Positions 1-6,172 of a DNA stretch of 6,570 bases are shown one piece after another. Below the pieces are notes generated by a model. It saw only the letters and a program-made list of their open reading frames with translations. It ran no database searches and was not told the DNA's origin. Numbering within the stretch: position 1 is the stretch's first letter; the number at the start of each line of letters is the position of its first letter. The translations under genes and the position numbers were made by a program. The stretch comes from Candidatus Iainarchaeum sp. (GTDB taxonomy: Archaea > Iainarchaeota > Iainarchaeia > Iainarchaeales > GCA-2688035). The stretch lies in contig JAFCCK010000053.1 of NCBI GenBank assembly GCA_017610245.1, forward strand, positions 1 through 6,570, given 5' to 3'.

Positions 1-305
1 TGAAGGCGTTTAATACCAGTATTTACACAAAAAGCAGCATAATGCTCGGCCTTGGGGAAACAAGGAAGGAAGTGCTGCAAGCAATGGATGATTTAAGGGT
101 TGTTGATTGTGATTTCTTAACCCTGGGACAGTATCTGCAGCCAACCAAAAAGAACCTTCCCGTTACTGAATTTATTGAACCTGCTGTCTTCCAGCAATTG
201 GAAAAAATTGCGCTTGCAAAGGGATTTAAGTATGTTGCAGCAGGACCATTAGTAAGGAGCAGCTTTAAAGCAGGTGAGTTTTTTGCTCGGCAAAGCAGTG
301 TATAA
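1..305 (+). CDS. lipA: Lipoyl synthase, C-terminal part (5' end outside window)
   Basis: Radical-SAM enzyme that inserts two sulfurs into a protein-bound octanoyl chain to form lipoyl groups. About 100 C-terminal residues are visible, reading in frame from base 3. Recognisable LipA signatures are TKSSIMLGLGET (family: TKSGxMxGLGE), LTLGQYLQP, and the terminal GPLVRSSF. The serine of the RSS motif (codons 258-263) is the known family ligand of the auxiliary 4Fe-4S cluster that donates sulfur. The N-terminal cysteine motifs, including the radical-SAM CxxxCxxC, lie upstream of the window and cannot be checked. The tail is short after RSSF, about 14 residues, which is normal for the family. The gene overlaps the start of lplB by 32 bases, which argues for co-transcription with the ligase genes. 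The preserved conserved tail suggests an intact enzyme. The ATG at 42 is internal and not the start. Confidence 0.95.
   Translation, partial: KAFNTSIYTKSSIMLGLGETRKEVLQAMDDLRVVDCDFLTLGQYLQPTKKNLPVTEFIEPAVFQQLEKIALAKGFKYVAAGPLVRSSFKAGEFFARQSSV
254..259 (+). promoter_or_regulatory. Probable Shine-Dalgarno for lplB inside lipA
   Basis: AAGGAG lies within the RSS codons of lipA, 14 bases before the GTG at 274. The spacing is longer than ideal, so it supports the GTG start only moderately. An alternative in-frame GTG lies at 298. Starting there would remove eight residues that precede the conserved KVPNGK motif and would shrink the overlap with lipA. Confidence 0.4.
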
Positions 306-567
306 AGTTCCAAATGGAAAGCTTTTGAAGCTTTCCCTGGAATTAGAGGAAAACAAAATAAAGAGCATTAGGGTAATGGGGGACTTCTTCATGCACCCTG
401 AAGCTGGCATTGAGCTTATTGAGGCTGCTCTCGTAGGACAGGAGATTGACGAAAAATTGGTAGGGCTAATTGATAACACTGCAAGGGAGAACGGCATTGA
501 AATGTTTGGCTTGGACAGTAAAGCGGTATTTGAGGCAATAAAAATTGCTGTGGGGAATGCAAAATGA
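274..567 (+). CDS. lplB: Lipoate-protein ligase accessory (C-terminal domain) subunit LplB
   Basis: A 97-residue protein matching the stand-alone C-terminal domain of lipoate-protein ligase (Lip_prot_lig_C family). In Thermoplasma acidophilum this domain is a separate subunit, LplB, required with LplA to form lipoyl-AMP. Visible signatures are the N-terminal KVPNGKLLK (residues 11-19), a beta-rich stretch, and GDFFMHPE (36-43), followed by two predicted helices. The chosen start is a GTG at 274 that lies inside lipA; the overlap is 32 bases. The stop overlaps the ATG of lplA as ATGA, a classic sign of translational coupling and of a complex made in equal amounts. Family assignment is by motif recognition. 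The partnership with the next gene is inferred from family knowledge and adjacency. Confidence 0.88.
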   Translation: MSFLLGKAVYKVPNGKLLKLSLELEENKIKSIRVMGDFFMHPEAGIELIEAALVGQEIDEKLVGLIDNTARENGIEMFGLDSKAVFEAIKIAVGNAK

Positions 568-1319
568 CGGAATTCAGACTGCTTGAAACTGGTTTTCTTG
601 ATGGCTTCACAAACATGGCAATAGATGAGGCAGTAATGCTGGGCCATAAGCTGGAGGATGCCCCAACAGTAAGGTTTTACGGCTGGAAGCCGCATGCAGT
701 TAGTATCGGCTACTTCCAGGGAATAGGGGAAGAGGTTGATTTGCCCAGGGCGAAAGAATTGGGCGCGGATGTTGTGAGAAGGATTACAGGGGGAGGAGCA
801 GTTTTCCATGAGAGGGAACTCACTTACAGCTTTGTGTGCAGCGAGGCAAGCAAGCTTGTTTCAAAGAATATTATGGAGAGCTATGAAAAAATATGCGGTG
901 CGATTGTAAAGGGGCTTGATGAACTGGGTGTTGAAGCAAGCTTTGCTCCCCTAAATGATATTATTGTGAGTGGAAGGAAGATAAGCGGCAGCGCGCAAAC
1001 TCGCCGTAATGGCAATGTGCTGCAGCATGGCACTCTGTTGTTGGAGGTAAGCGTTGACAAGATGTTTTCGCTGCTAAAGGTGCCAAATGAGAAGATGAAG
1101 GGAAAGATTGTGCAGGATGTGAAGCAGCGCGTGACTTCCCTTGAACAGGAAACTGGGCGAGAGTATAGTTTCCTTGATGTGGCAGAGGCGATGAGGAAAG
1201 GGTTTGAAAAAGCTTTTGATGCAAAAGTTATTTTAGGGGAGTTGAGCAGCGAGGAGAAAAAACTTGCGAAAAAAATAAGGGAGAAGTTTGCAAGCAGGGA
1301 ATGGAATTTTAGGAGATAA
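564..1319 (+). CDS. lplA: Lipoate-protein ligase catalytic subunit LplA (BPL/LplA/LipB fold)
   Basis: A 251-residue cofactor-transferase domain that activates lipoate (or octanoate) with ATP and transfers it to a lysine of lipoyl-domain proteins such as the glycine cleavage H protein. Signatures are the lipoate/AMP-binding RRITGGGAVFH (residues 72-82), NDIIVSGRKISGSAQ (131-145) with the conserved lysine K139, and HGTLL (155-159). It has the length of a catalytic domain alone; the accessory domain is supplied by the preceding gene. The start is the ATG at 564, with GGGGA at 552-556 as a likely ribosome binding site. LipM-type octanoyltransferases resemble this domain but use a cysteine near residue 150. 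The only cysteines here are at 92 and 111, so a ligase is preferred. With lipA next door and no lipB visible, octanoate may be a natural substrate, but that is inference. Confidence 0.9.
   Translation: MTEFRLLETGFLDGFTNMAIDEAVMLGHKLEDAPTVRFYGWKPHAVSIGYFQGIGEEVDLPRAKELGADVVRRITGGGAVFHERELTYSFVCSEASKLVSKNIMESYEKICGAIVKGLDELGVEASFAPLNDIIVSGRKISGSAQTRRNGNVLQHGTLLLEVSVDKMFSLLKVPNEKMKGKIVQDVKQRVTSLEQETGREYSFLDVAEAMRKGFEKAFDAKVILGELSSEEKKLAKKIREKFASREWNFRR
1311..1315 (+). promoter_or_regulatory. Shine-Dalgarno for the 207-residue protein
   Basis: AGGAG at the very end of lplA stands 7 bases before the ATG at 1323. This supports that start and reading the gene as part of the lipoylation transcript. 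Confidence 0.6.
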
Positions 1320-1322
1320 AAA

Positions 1323-1946
1323 ATGGCTGGGACAGGAAGAAGGAAATCCCAAAGCAGCTCAGGAAAAGGGCCTCCAAAAAAGAGGAGACCAAAGTCCAGA
1401 CTCGATGTAAATAGGCTGCTGATAGATATGCAAAACAACCTTATATTCGAGCAGTGGGTACAAATACACAAAGGACGAATCTCACCATACCGCCTGCTGG
1501 TGAAAGCTGGGGCAAGCCCTAAGATGGCAAAGAAAATTGCGCCTTCAATACAAAGGCTTGCGCGAGAAAGGGTACTGCATGGGCAAGCTGTGGAAGGCGC
1601 GAGGAGTATCCTCCTCCAGGAGATTAATAGAATTCCGCAGAATCAACGGCAAAGGTTTAGGGATGCTGTCAATGCGCTAGCGCAGGCTTCAAAAGACCAT
1701 CGAATAACTGGAGAGGGTGGCAAATACAGGCCGGAAGTAGTAAGGGCAGTGAGAGATATTATGGAAATCGCAAGACCTGAAATGGCAATAACGGATATTA
1801 AAAAAATTATGAGGAAGTTTTTACTTAATATAGTGGCAACGGTAGACCTGGGGAAGAAAGGGAAGAAAATTTCCATGGCAGAAGGAGATGCTGTTATACG
1901 AGCAGTTGGGTATATGTTATCAAGCGCTTATCCTGCTTGGTTTTAG
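1323..1946 (+). CDS. Unrecognised helical protein with strongly basic N-terminal tail
   Basis: A 207-residue protein I cannot assign to a family. Residues 1-27 are low-complexity and very basic (R6, R7, K8, K15, K19, K20, R21, R22, K24, R26) with a serine/glycine stretch, like a nucleic-acid-binding tail. The rest looks almost wholly alpha-helical and stays basic. It contains no cysteine, no transmembrane segment and no signal peptide. Residues 53-64 (ISPYRLLVKAGA) and 176-195, which include GKKISMAEGDAVIRAV, faintly recall the start and end of an archaeal histone fold, but they are about 110 residues apart; this is a weak hypothesis. It lies 3 bases after lplA with a good ribosome binding site in lplA, so it is probably co-transcribed with lipA-lplB-lplA. 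Nothing in it points to lipoate chemistry. Its stop overlaps the folD stop on the other strand. The gene call is sound; the function is unknown. Confidence 0.85.
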   Translation: MAGTGRRKSQSSSGKGPPKKRRPKSRLDVNRLLIDMQNNLIFEQWVQIHKGRISPYRLLVKAGASPKMAKKIAPSIQRLARERVLHGQAVEGARSILLQEINRIPQNQRQRFRDAVNALAQASKDHRITGEGGKYRPEVVRAVRDIMEIARPEMAITDIKKIMRKFLLNIVATVDLGKKGKKISMAEGDAVIRAVGYMLSSAYPAWF

Positions 1947-2776
1947 GTAGTTCTTGCCGCTTTCACTGTGTTCTCCAATAGGCAGGCAACAGTCATTGGA
2001 CCAACGCCTCCTGGAACAGGGGTAATGAAAGATGCAACCTCTTTCACTGCATCAAAATCAACGTCCCCAACAACTTTTTTTCCGTTCCTTGCAATACCAG
2101 CATCAATTACTATTGCTCCCACTTTAACCATCTCTTTCTTTATTAATCCCGCTATACCGACAGCGCTAATCAAAACATCTGCTTTTTTCGTGAACTCACT
2201 CAAGTTTTTTGTGAATTCATGGCAGATTGAAACTGTGGCGTTCCTGTTCAGCAAAAGTTGCATCAATGGTCTGCCAACAACAATGCTGTGGTTCACAATG
2301 CAGCAGTTCTTTCCCTCAAGTTTTGTTCCAGTTGATTCAATCAATTTAATTATGCCTGAAGCAGTGCAGCTCACCATCTCCTCAATGCCCAAAGCTAACT
2401 TTCCCAAATTTTCTGCTGTAAAACCGTCAACATCCTTTGCTGGGGAAATTGTTTGGAGAACATTGTTCCTATTGATATGCTTCGGGAGGGGCAGCTGTAC
2501 GAGAACTCCGCTTACAGCCGAATCATCATTCAGCTCTTGGATTTTTTCAATCAATTCTTGCTCTGCCACGCTTTCTGGAAAGGAAAAGAGCTTTGATTCA
2601 ATTCCTACCTGCTTGCATGCCTGCTGCTTTTTTTGGACGTAAAGTTGCGATGCAGGGTTCTCGCCTCCCATTATTACTGCAAGGCATGGCTTTTGCTTCA
2701 ATCCTGCGGCTTCCTTTTTTACTTTTTCAAGAATCTGATTAGCCAGCTTGTTCCCATCAATTAGATTTGCAGGCAT
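1943..2776 (-). CDS. folD: Bifunctional methylene-THF dehydrogenase / methenyl-THF cyclohydrolase FolD
   Basis: A 277-residue cytosolic enzyme that oxidises 5,10-methylene-THF with NAD(P)+ and hydrolyses the methenyl product to 10-formyl-THF. The length is normal. Family residues seen are Y46 and K50 in YVQKK (the tyrosine/lysine pair), Q94 in QLPLP, KDVDGF at 114-119, VVGRP at 166-170 and PVPGGVGPMT at 253-262. Two motifs are unusual. The family's P-C-T-P-x-G reads S-C-T-A-S-G (136-141), losing both prolines. The cofactor loop usually written G-R/A-S-x-x-V-G-x-P reads N-H-S-I-V-V-G-R-P (162-170). Catalytic residues are kept, so it is probably active, perhaps with altered cofactor preference. 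A TATA-like box sits about 27 bases before the ATG, suggesting a leaderless transcript. It complements glyA upstream. Its stop overlaps the convergent gene's stop by 4 bases. Confidence 0.95.
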   Translation of the reverse strand: MPANLIDGNKLANQILEKVKKEAAGLKQKPCLAVIMGGENPASQLYVQKKQQACKQVGIESKLFSFPESVAEQELIEKIQELNDDSAVSGVLVQLPLPKHINRNNVLQTISPAKDVDGFTAENLGKLALGIEEMVSCTASGIIKLIESTGTKLEGKNCCIVNHSIVVGRPLMQLLLNRNATVSICHEFTKNLSEFTKKADVLISAVGIAGLIKKEMVKVGAIVIDAGIARNGKKVVGDVDFDAVKEVASFITPVPGGVGPMTVACLLENTVKAARTT

Positions 2777-2798
2777 AATTAATCAAGCGGAAAGAACA

Positions 2799-2808
2799 AT
2801 TAAATAGG
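2799..2808 (-). promoter_or_regulatory. TATA-like box of folD
   Basis: CCTATTTAAT read on the - strand, with its centre about 27 bases upstream of the folD ATG (2776). In archaea transcription starts roughly 25-27 bases after the TATA centre, so the start would fall at or next to the ATG, giving a leaderless mRNA. No convincing Shine-Dalgarno lies just before the ATG, which agrees. Confidence 0.5.
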
Positions 2809-2843
2809 TTTCTATTTGTAAAACAAAACTGCTGGGAAATTCC

Positions 2844-2963
2844 TCACTTTCTCCCTTTCTTCCTTCTTCGCCTTTTGCCCCTTGGCCTGTTGGTCGGCCT
2901 GCCGCGCCTGTCCCTCTTCTGCCTAGGGCGCTTGCGGTGTGTTATTTGTACCCTCGGTGTCAT
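2844..2963 (-). CDS. Possible 39-residue arginine/lysine-rich mini-protein
   Basis: A small reading frame found by translating the gap behind glyA on the - strand. It starts with an ATG 5 bases after the glyA stop, with GGTAA in between as a possible weak ribosome binding site, and ends in TGA. The product has 15 Arg and 6 Lys in 39 residues, begins MTPRVQITHRKRPRQ and contains a run of four arginines (31-34). There is no cysteine and no hydrophobic segment; such a peptide would bind nucleic acid or rRNA. The codon before the ATG is a stop, so this is the only start. Caution: the DNA is low-complexity (repeated GGCCTG on the + strand at 2884 and 2896), and a purine-rich spacer can read as Arg/Lys/Gly by chance. 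I recognise no family. It is included as a candidate gene only. Confidence 0.4.
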   Translation of the reverse strand: MTPRVQITHRKRPRQKRDRRGRPTNRPRGKRRRRKKGRK

Positions 2964-2968
2964 TTACC

Positions 2969-4231
2969 TTACCTGTAGAAAGGAAACCCATCACAGAATT
3001 CCTTTACTTCTTCCTTTATCTGCTTGAGCTTGCCCTCATCGCTCGCATTATCCAATGCTTTTACAATAAATTCCCCTACTTGCTTCATGTCGCTTTCCTT
3101 CATGCCGCGAGTTGTAAGGACTGGCGTTCCAATACGAATTCCGCTGGGATCCCAAGGGGTGCGGGTATCAAATGGAATAGTATTCTTGTTGCAGTAAATT
3201 CCTGCTAGCTCCAAGGCGTGCTCTGCCTGCTTTCCAGCGAGACCCTTGCCCTTGAAGACATCAACAAGCATGAGGTGGTTGTCTGTTCCATTGCTGATAA
3301 GCCTTAACCCTTTTTCCATGAGCGTTTCTGCAAGCGCTTTTGCGTTCTTCACTATCTGCTCTGCATAATCCTTGAATTCTGGCTCCAGGGCTTCCTTGAA
3401 AGCGACAGCCTTTGCAGCATTTATGTGGTTGTGGGGTCCTCCTTGCAATCCCGGGAAAACAGCCTTGTCGATTTTCTCTGCAAACTCTTCCTTGCACATT
3501 ATAATTGCGCCCCTAGGTCCTCTCAATGTTTTGTGGGTAGTGGTTGTGACGGCATCAAAGTATGGTACGGGGTTTTCATGAATCCCAGTAGCACACAATC
3601 CTGCGATATGGGCAATGTCAGCCATGCAAAATGCTCCAACTTCATCACAAATCTCCCTGAAGCGCTTGAAATCTATCTCCCTAGGATAAGCTGTGTAGCC
3701 GCTCAGAATAAGTTTTGGCTTGACTTCCTTTGCTTGCTTTAGTATTGCATCATAGTCAAGCCTCTCTGTTTTCTTGTCAACTCCATACTGCACGCAATTG
3801 TACAACTTTCCACTGAAATTAACAGGATGTCCATGGGTTAAATGCCCGCCCTCAGTTAACTTCATTCCCATGAAGGTGTCGCCCACTCCCATCATCGCGT
3901 AATAAACAGCCATATTGGCGGGGGAGCCGCTCAGGGGCTGGACATTTACATGTTCGGCATTGAACAGTTTCTTGCATCTTTCAATTGCGAGGCTTTCCAT
4001 CACATCAATGTATTCATTCCCGCCATAATACCTTTTTCCAGGATAGCCCTCACTGTATTTGTTTGTCCCGACAGAGCCCATTGCTTCAAGAACGGCCTGG
4101 CTCACAAGGTTTTCGCTTGGAATTAGTTCAATGCCTTCCATCTGCCTCTGCTTTTCCGCCTCTATGGCATCGAAAATCTCCTTATCGTATTCGCGCAAGA
4201 AATCGAGATGCATCTCATACCTTGCTTCCAT
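2969..4231 (-). CDS. glyA: Serine hydroxymethyltransferase
   Basis: A 420-residue PLP enzyme converting serine and THF to glycine and 5,10-methylene-THF, the main entry of one-carbon units. It is near full family length. Numbered from the ATG at 4231, it shows IPSEN near residue 37, TNKYSEGYPGKRYYGG (56-71), LSGSPANMAVY (100-110), DIAHIAGL with the PLP-binding Asp205 and His208, TTTTHKTLRGPRG with the Schiff-base Lys234, and SGIRIGTP near the C-terminus with the carboxylate-binding arginine (R366 or nearby). This is the bacterial/organellar-like form. A GTG at 4249 would add six residues (MYGGGA), but those codons are the G-rich ribosome binding site, so I prefer the ATG at 4231. It lies 45-60 bases downstream of yhhQ with its own TATA-like box and is followed by the mini-ORF and folD, which uses its product. 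Confidence 0.96.
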   Translation of the reverse strand: MEARYEMHLDFLREYDKEIFDAIEAEKQRQMEGIELIPSENLVSQAVLEAMGSVGTNKYSEGYPGKRYYGGNEYIDVMESLAIERCKKLFNAEHVNVQPLSGSPANMAVYYAMMGVGDTFMGMKLTEGGHLTHGHPVNFSGKLYNCVQYGVDKKTERLDYDAILKQAKEVKPKLILSGYTAYPREIDFKRFREICDEVGAFCMADIAHIAGLCATGIHENPVPYFDAVTTTTHKTLRGPRGAIIMCKEEFAEKIDKAVFPGLQGGPHNHINAAKAVAFKEALEPEFKDYAEQIVKNAKALAETLMEKGLRLISNGTDNHLMLVDVFKGKGLAGKQAEHALELAGIYCNKNTIPFDTRTPWDPSGIRIGTPVLTTRGMKESDMKQVGEFIVKALDNASDEGKLKQIKEEVKEFCDGFPFYR

Positions 4232-4233
4232 CG

Positions 4234-4243
4234 CCCCACCCCC
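4234..4243 (-). promoter_or_regulatory. Strong Shine-Dalgarno deciding the glyA start
   Basis: GGGGGTGGGG on the - strand ends two bases before the ATG at 4231 and resembles the archaeal GGAGGTGA consensus. It argues that the in-frame GTG at 4249, which lies upstream of it, is not the start. Confidence 0.6.
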
Positions 4244-4269
4244 GTACACTAAGATAAGAAATTATATTT

Positions 4270-4277
4270 CTTTAAAA
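4270..4277 (-). promoter_or_regulatory. TATA-like box of glyA
   Basis: TTTTAAAG on the - strand, centred about 42 bases upstream of the ATG. A start of transcription about 26 bases on gives a leader of roughly 16 bases, just enough to carry the G-rich ribosome binding site. A second A/T box, ATATAAT at 4261-4267, would place the start inside that site and is less likely. Confidence 0.5.
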
Positions 4278-4294
4278 GGTTTCGGTTGATTCGC

Positions 4295-4936
4295 TTATTG
4301 CTGCTGGCTGCGCAACCATCTCACTCCTAGATAGCAGAATGGGGTATCAAAGAACGCGAAAAGCACTTTTATAAGCCAGTAAGGGATTATCAAAGCGAAC
4401 AGATAGGCTACATCGAATTTTGGTGAAATAGCATAGAATGCAATAAACATGAAAATTGTTGTGTCAATGAACTGGCTTACAACAGTGCTTGCATTATTCC
4501 TAAGCCACAAGAATCTCCCAGCAGTGCGCTGCTTCCAGAAATTGAATGCCCACACATCGTGCATTTGGCTGAAAAAGAAGCCGATTATTGAGGCAATGAA
4601 AATTCTCAGGGTTGTGCCAAAAATGTTTGCATATTCCTCGTGGGAAACAAAGCTCCTTTCAGCTGTTGGCAGAAGAACCGCAAGGGTAGTAATGAGCAGG
4701 ATGAACACCAGCGTTGCAAGCCCTATGTAAACAAAATGCTTTGCCTTTTCCTTTCCATGCACCTCCTCAACAATATCTGTTATGAGGAAAAGGATTGGAA
4801 AAATAAGGATTCCAACACTTGCCTCAAAAATGCCGAAGGAGGCAATCTTGAGCCCAATCAGGTTTGCTGTTACAAGACAGGCCACAAACAGCCCGAGCAA
4901 AAAACTGGTTTTCTGTTCCAGGGAAAAAGAGGACAT
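4295..4936 (-). CDS. yhhQ: Queuosine/archaeosine-precursor transporter, YhhQ family
   Basis: A 213-residue integral membrane protein of the YhhQ/QPTR (VUT_1) family. E. coli YhhQ imports the 7-deazaguanines preQ0 and preQ1; in an archaeon the likely purpose is salvage of preQ0 for archaeosine in tRNA. Six hydrophobic segments are visible, roughly at residues 11-31, 36-56, 68-89, 107-125, 150-170 and 176-197. Family signatures are TDIVEEVHGKEKAKHFVYIG (53-72, the acidic D-I-x-x-E-V-x-G-K motif after TM2), the NFWKQRT segment (132-138) and NNASTVVSQFIDT (147-159). The start is the ATG at 4936, with a TATA-like box about 25 bases upstream, suggesting a leaderless mRNA. It sits 37 bases after folC. 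Its link to its folate neighbours may be only positional. Substrate specificity is family inference. Confidence 0.9.
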   Translation of the reverse strand: MSSFSLEQKTSFLLGLFVACLVTANLIGLKIASFGIFEASVGILIFPILFLITDIVEEVHGKEKAKHFVYIGLATLVFILLITTLAVLLPTAERSFVSHEEYANIFGTTLRIFIASIIGFFFSQMHDVWAFNFWKQRTAGRFLWLRNNASTVVSQFIDTTIFMFIAFYAISPKFDVAYLFALIIPYWLIKVLFAFFDTPFCYLGVRWLRSQQQ

Positions 4937-4956
4937 GAGAAATTGGAGAGGTCAAA

Positions 4957-4966
4957 TTATTAAAAA
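4957..4966 (-). promoter_or_regulatory. TATA-like box of yhhQ
   Basis: TTTTTAATAA on the - strand, centred about 25 bases before the yhhQ ATG (4936), so transcription should begin at the start codon. It lies wholly in the 37-base gap after folC, showing that yhhQ may be transcribed on its own. Confidence 0.5.
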
Positions 4967-4973
4967 GGTTATG

Positions 4974-6155
4974 CTACCCTTTGAATAGTTGCTTTGCCTC
5001 CCCAATAACAAAGCAGCTGCCGCACACTAATACGGAATTCTCTGATTGCTCCATTGCTGCCTTTACTGCTTCTTTCACATCCGCTATTTCCCTGCATTGC
5101 TTTCCCAGCTTTTTTACAAGAGATGCAACTTTTTCAGGGGGTGTGCCCCTGTGCTTTGCGGCAGTTGCGATTACGGAATCTGCGGCAGGGGAAATAATTT
5201 CCAGCATTTTTTCAATATTCTTGTCGCTGCTGGCTCCAAAAACCAGCAGGAACTTCCTTCCAGGAAATTTCTTCTCAAGCGCTTCCCTCAATGCAACCAT
5301 TCCGGCTGTGTTGTGCGCGCAATCAAAAAGTGCAAGTGGTTTCCTTGAAACTATTTCAAAGCGACCCGGCCAGATTGCTTTCTGCAGCCCTTGCTCTATT
5401 GCATGCTCTTCAATTCCAAGCTCCCATGCGATTGCAGCAGCCAAGGCGGCATTTATTTTCTGGAATTCCCCTTGGAGAGAAATTTTTCCATTGTAGGGTG
5501 CCTTTACTTCCACAAACTTACTGTTTTTTCCGCTGCAAACTCTTTTGAGAATATTTAAAACAGCTGGATTTGTTTCAGTTGTAAGAAGGGGAATGCCTTC
5601 CTTTACAATTCCCGCCTTTTCCAAGGCAATTTTCTCAAGCGTATTTCCCAGGTAGTTTTCGTGCTCAAAGGAAATGTTAGTGATTGCCGTTACAACCGAC
5701 TTCACCACATTGGTTGCATCAAGCCTGCCGCCCAAGCCCACTTCTAGTACAGCAAAATCAATTCCGTGCGAGGCAAAGTGCTTGAAAGCAAGGGCAGTGG
5801 TGAACTCAAAGTAGGTGAGCTTTAGCTCCTGCTTCTCCTTTGCCTCCTTTAACTGCTGCACAAGCCCTGTCAGCTCTTCATCAGGAATATTTTTTCCATT
5901 TATTTGAATTCTCTCGCTGAATTCAATAAGGTGTGGGGAGGTATACATTCCCACGTTATAGCCCGCCTTTTGCAGAATGCTCGCAACCATGGCTGCTGTG
6001 CTGCCCTTTCCATTTGTGCCCGCAATATGAATTACTTTGTAGGAATTCTGCGGATTCCTGAGGATAGAAAGGAAATGCTGGATGCGCTCTAGCCCGAGCT
6101 CTATGCCCTGCTCTTCAAGCTCTTCAAGGAAGTGAAGTGCCTGTTTTTTGTCCAT
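4974..6155 (-). CDS. folC: Folylpolyglutamate synthase / dihydrofolate synthase FolC
   Basis: A 393-residue Mur-ligase-family ATP enzyme that adds glutamate to (tetrahydro)folates, and in many organisms also to dihydropteroate. Numbered from the ATG at 6155, it shows the P-loop GTNGKGS (46-52), TSPHLIEFSERI (72-83), EVGLGGRLDATN (138-149), EHENYLG (164-170), ALEKAGIVK with the lysine that is typically carbamylated (about 180), and FDCAHNTAG (277-285; family DGAHNPxG, so glycine and proline are replaced). It ends with GSCFVIGE (family GSxYLxGE). A TTG at 6173 would add six residues but abuts the TATA-like box, so the ATG at 6155 is preferred. It is transcribed divergently from purE. No folP or dihydropteroate genes are in view, so whether it makes dihydrofolate or only polyglutamates cannot be told. 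Confidence 0.95.
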   Translation of the reverse strand: MDKKQALHFLEELEEQGIELGLERIQHFLSILRNPQNSYKVIHIAGTNGKGSTAAMVASILQKAGYNVGMYTSPHLIEFSERIQINGKNIPDEELTGLVQQLKEAKEKQELKLTYFEFTTALAFKHFASHGIDFAVLEVGLGGRLDATNVVKSVVTAITNISFEHENYLGNTLEKIALEKAGIVKEGIPLLTTETNPAVLNILKRVCSGKNSKFVEVKAPYNGKISLQGEFQKINAALAAAIAWELGIEEHAIEQGLQKAIWPGRFEIVSRKPLALFDCAHNTAGMVALREALEKKFPGRKFLLVFGASSDKNIEKMLEIISPAADSVIATAAKHRGTPPEKVASLVKKLGKQCREIADVKEAVKAAMEQSENSVLVCGSCFVIGEAKQLFKG

Positions 6156-6172
6156 AAAATGAATCCAATGCA

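Noticed and set aside
249..809. Long reading frames opposite lplB/lplA (and similar ones opposite folD, glyA and folC)
   Set aside because: They lie antisense to genes with clear family motifs, have cysteine/serine/leucine-rich unmotivated translations, and lack supported starts.
564..1319. lplA as a LipM-type octanoyltransferase
   Set aside because: No cysteine lies near residue 150, and a separate LplB accessory domain gene is directly coupled to it.
2884..2910. GGCCTG repeats as a repeat element or hairpin terminator of glyA
   Set aside because: The units are short, direct rather than inverted, and imperfect. No stem followed by a T-run was found; they are better read as low-complexity within the mini-ORF.
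2777..2968. Structured RNA or riboswitch between glyA and folD
   Set aside because: No conserved stem-loop pattern could be recognised; the span is explained by the mini-ORF candidate plus the folD promoter.
4232..4249. Longer glyA starting at GTG 4249
   Set aside because: The extra codons consist largely of the G-rich ribosome binding site of the ATG at 4231, and the added MYGGGA has no family support.
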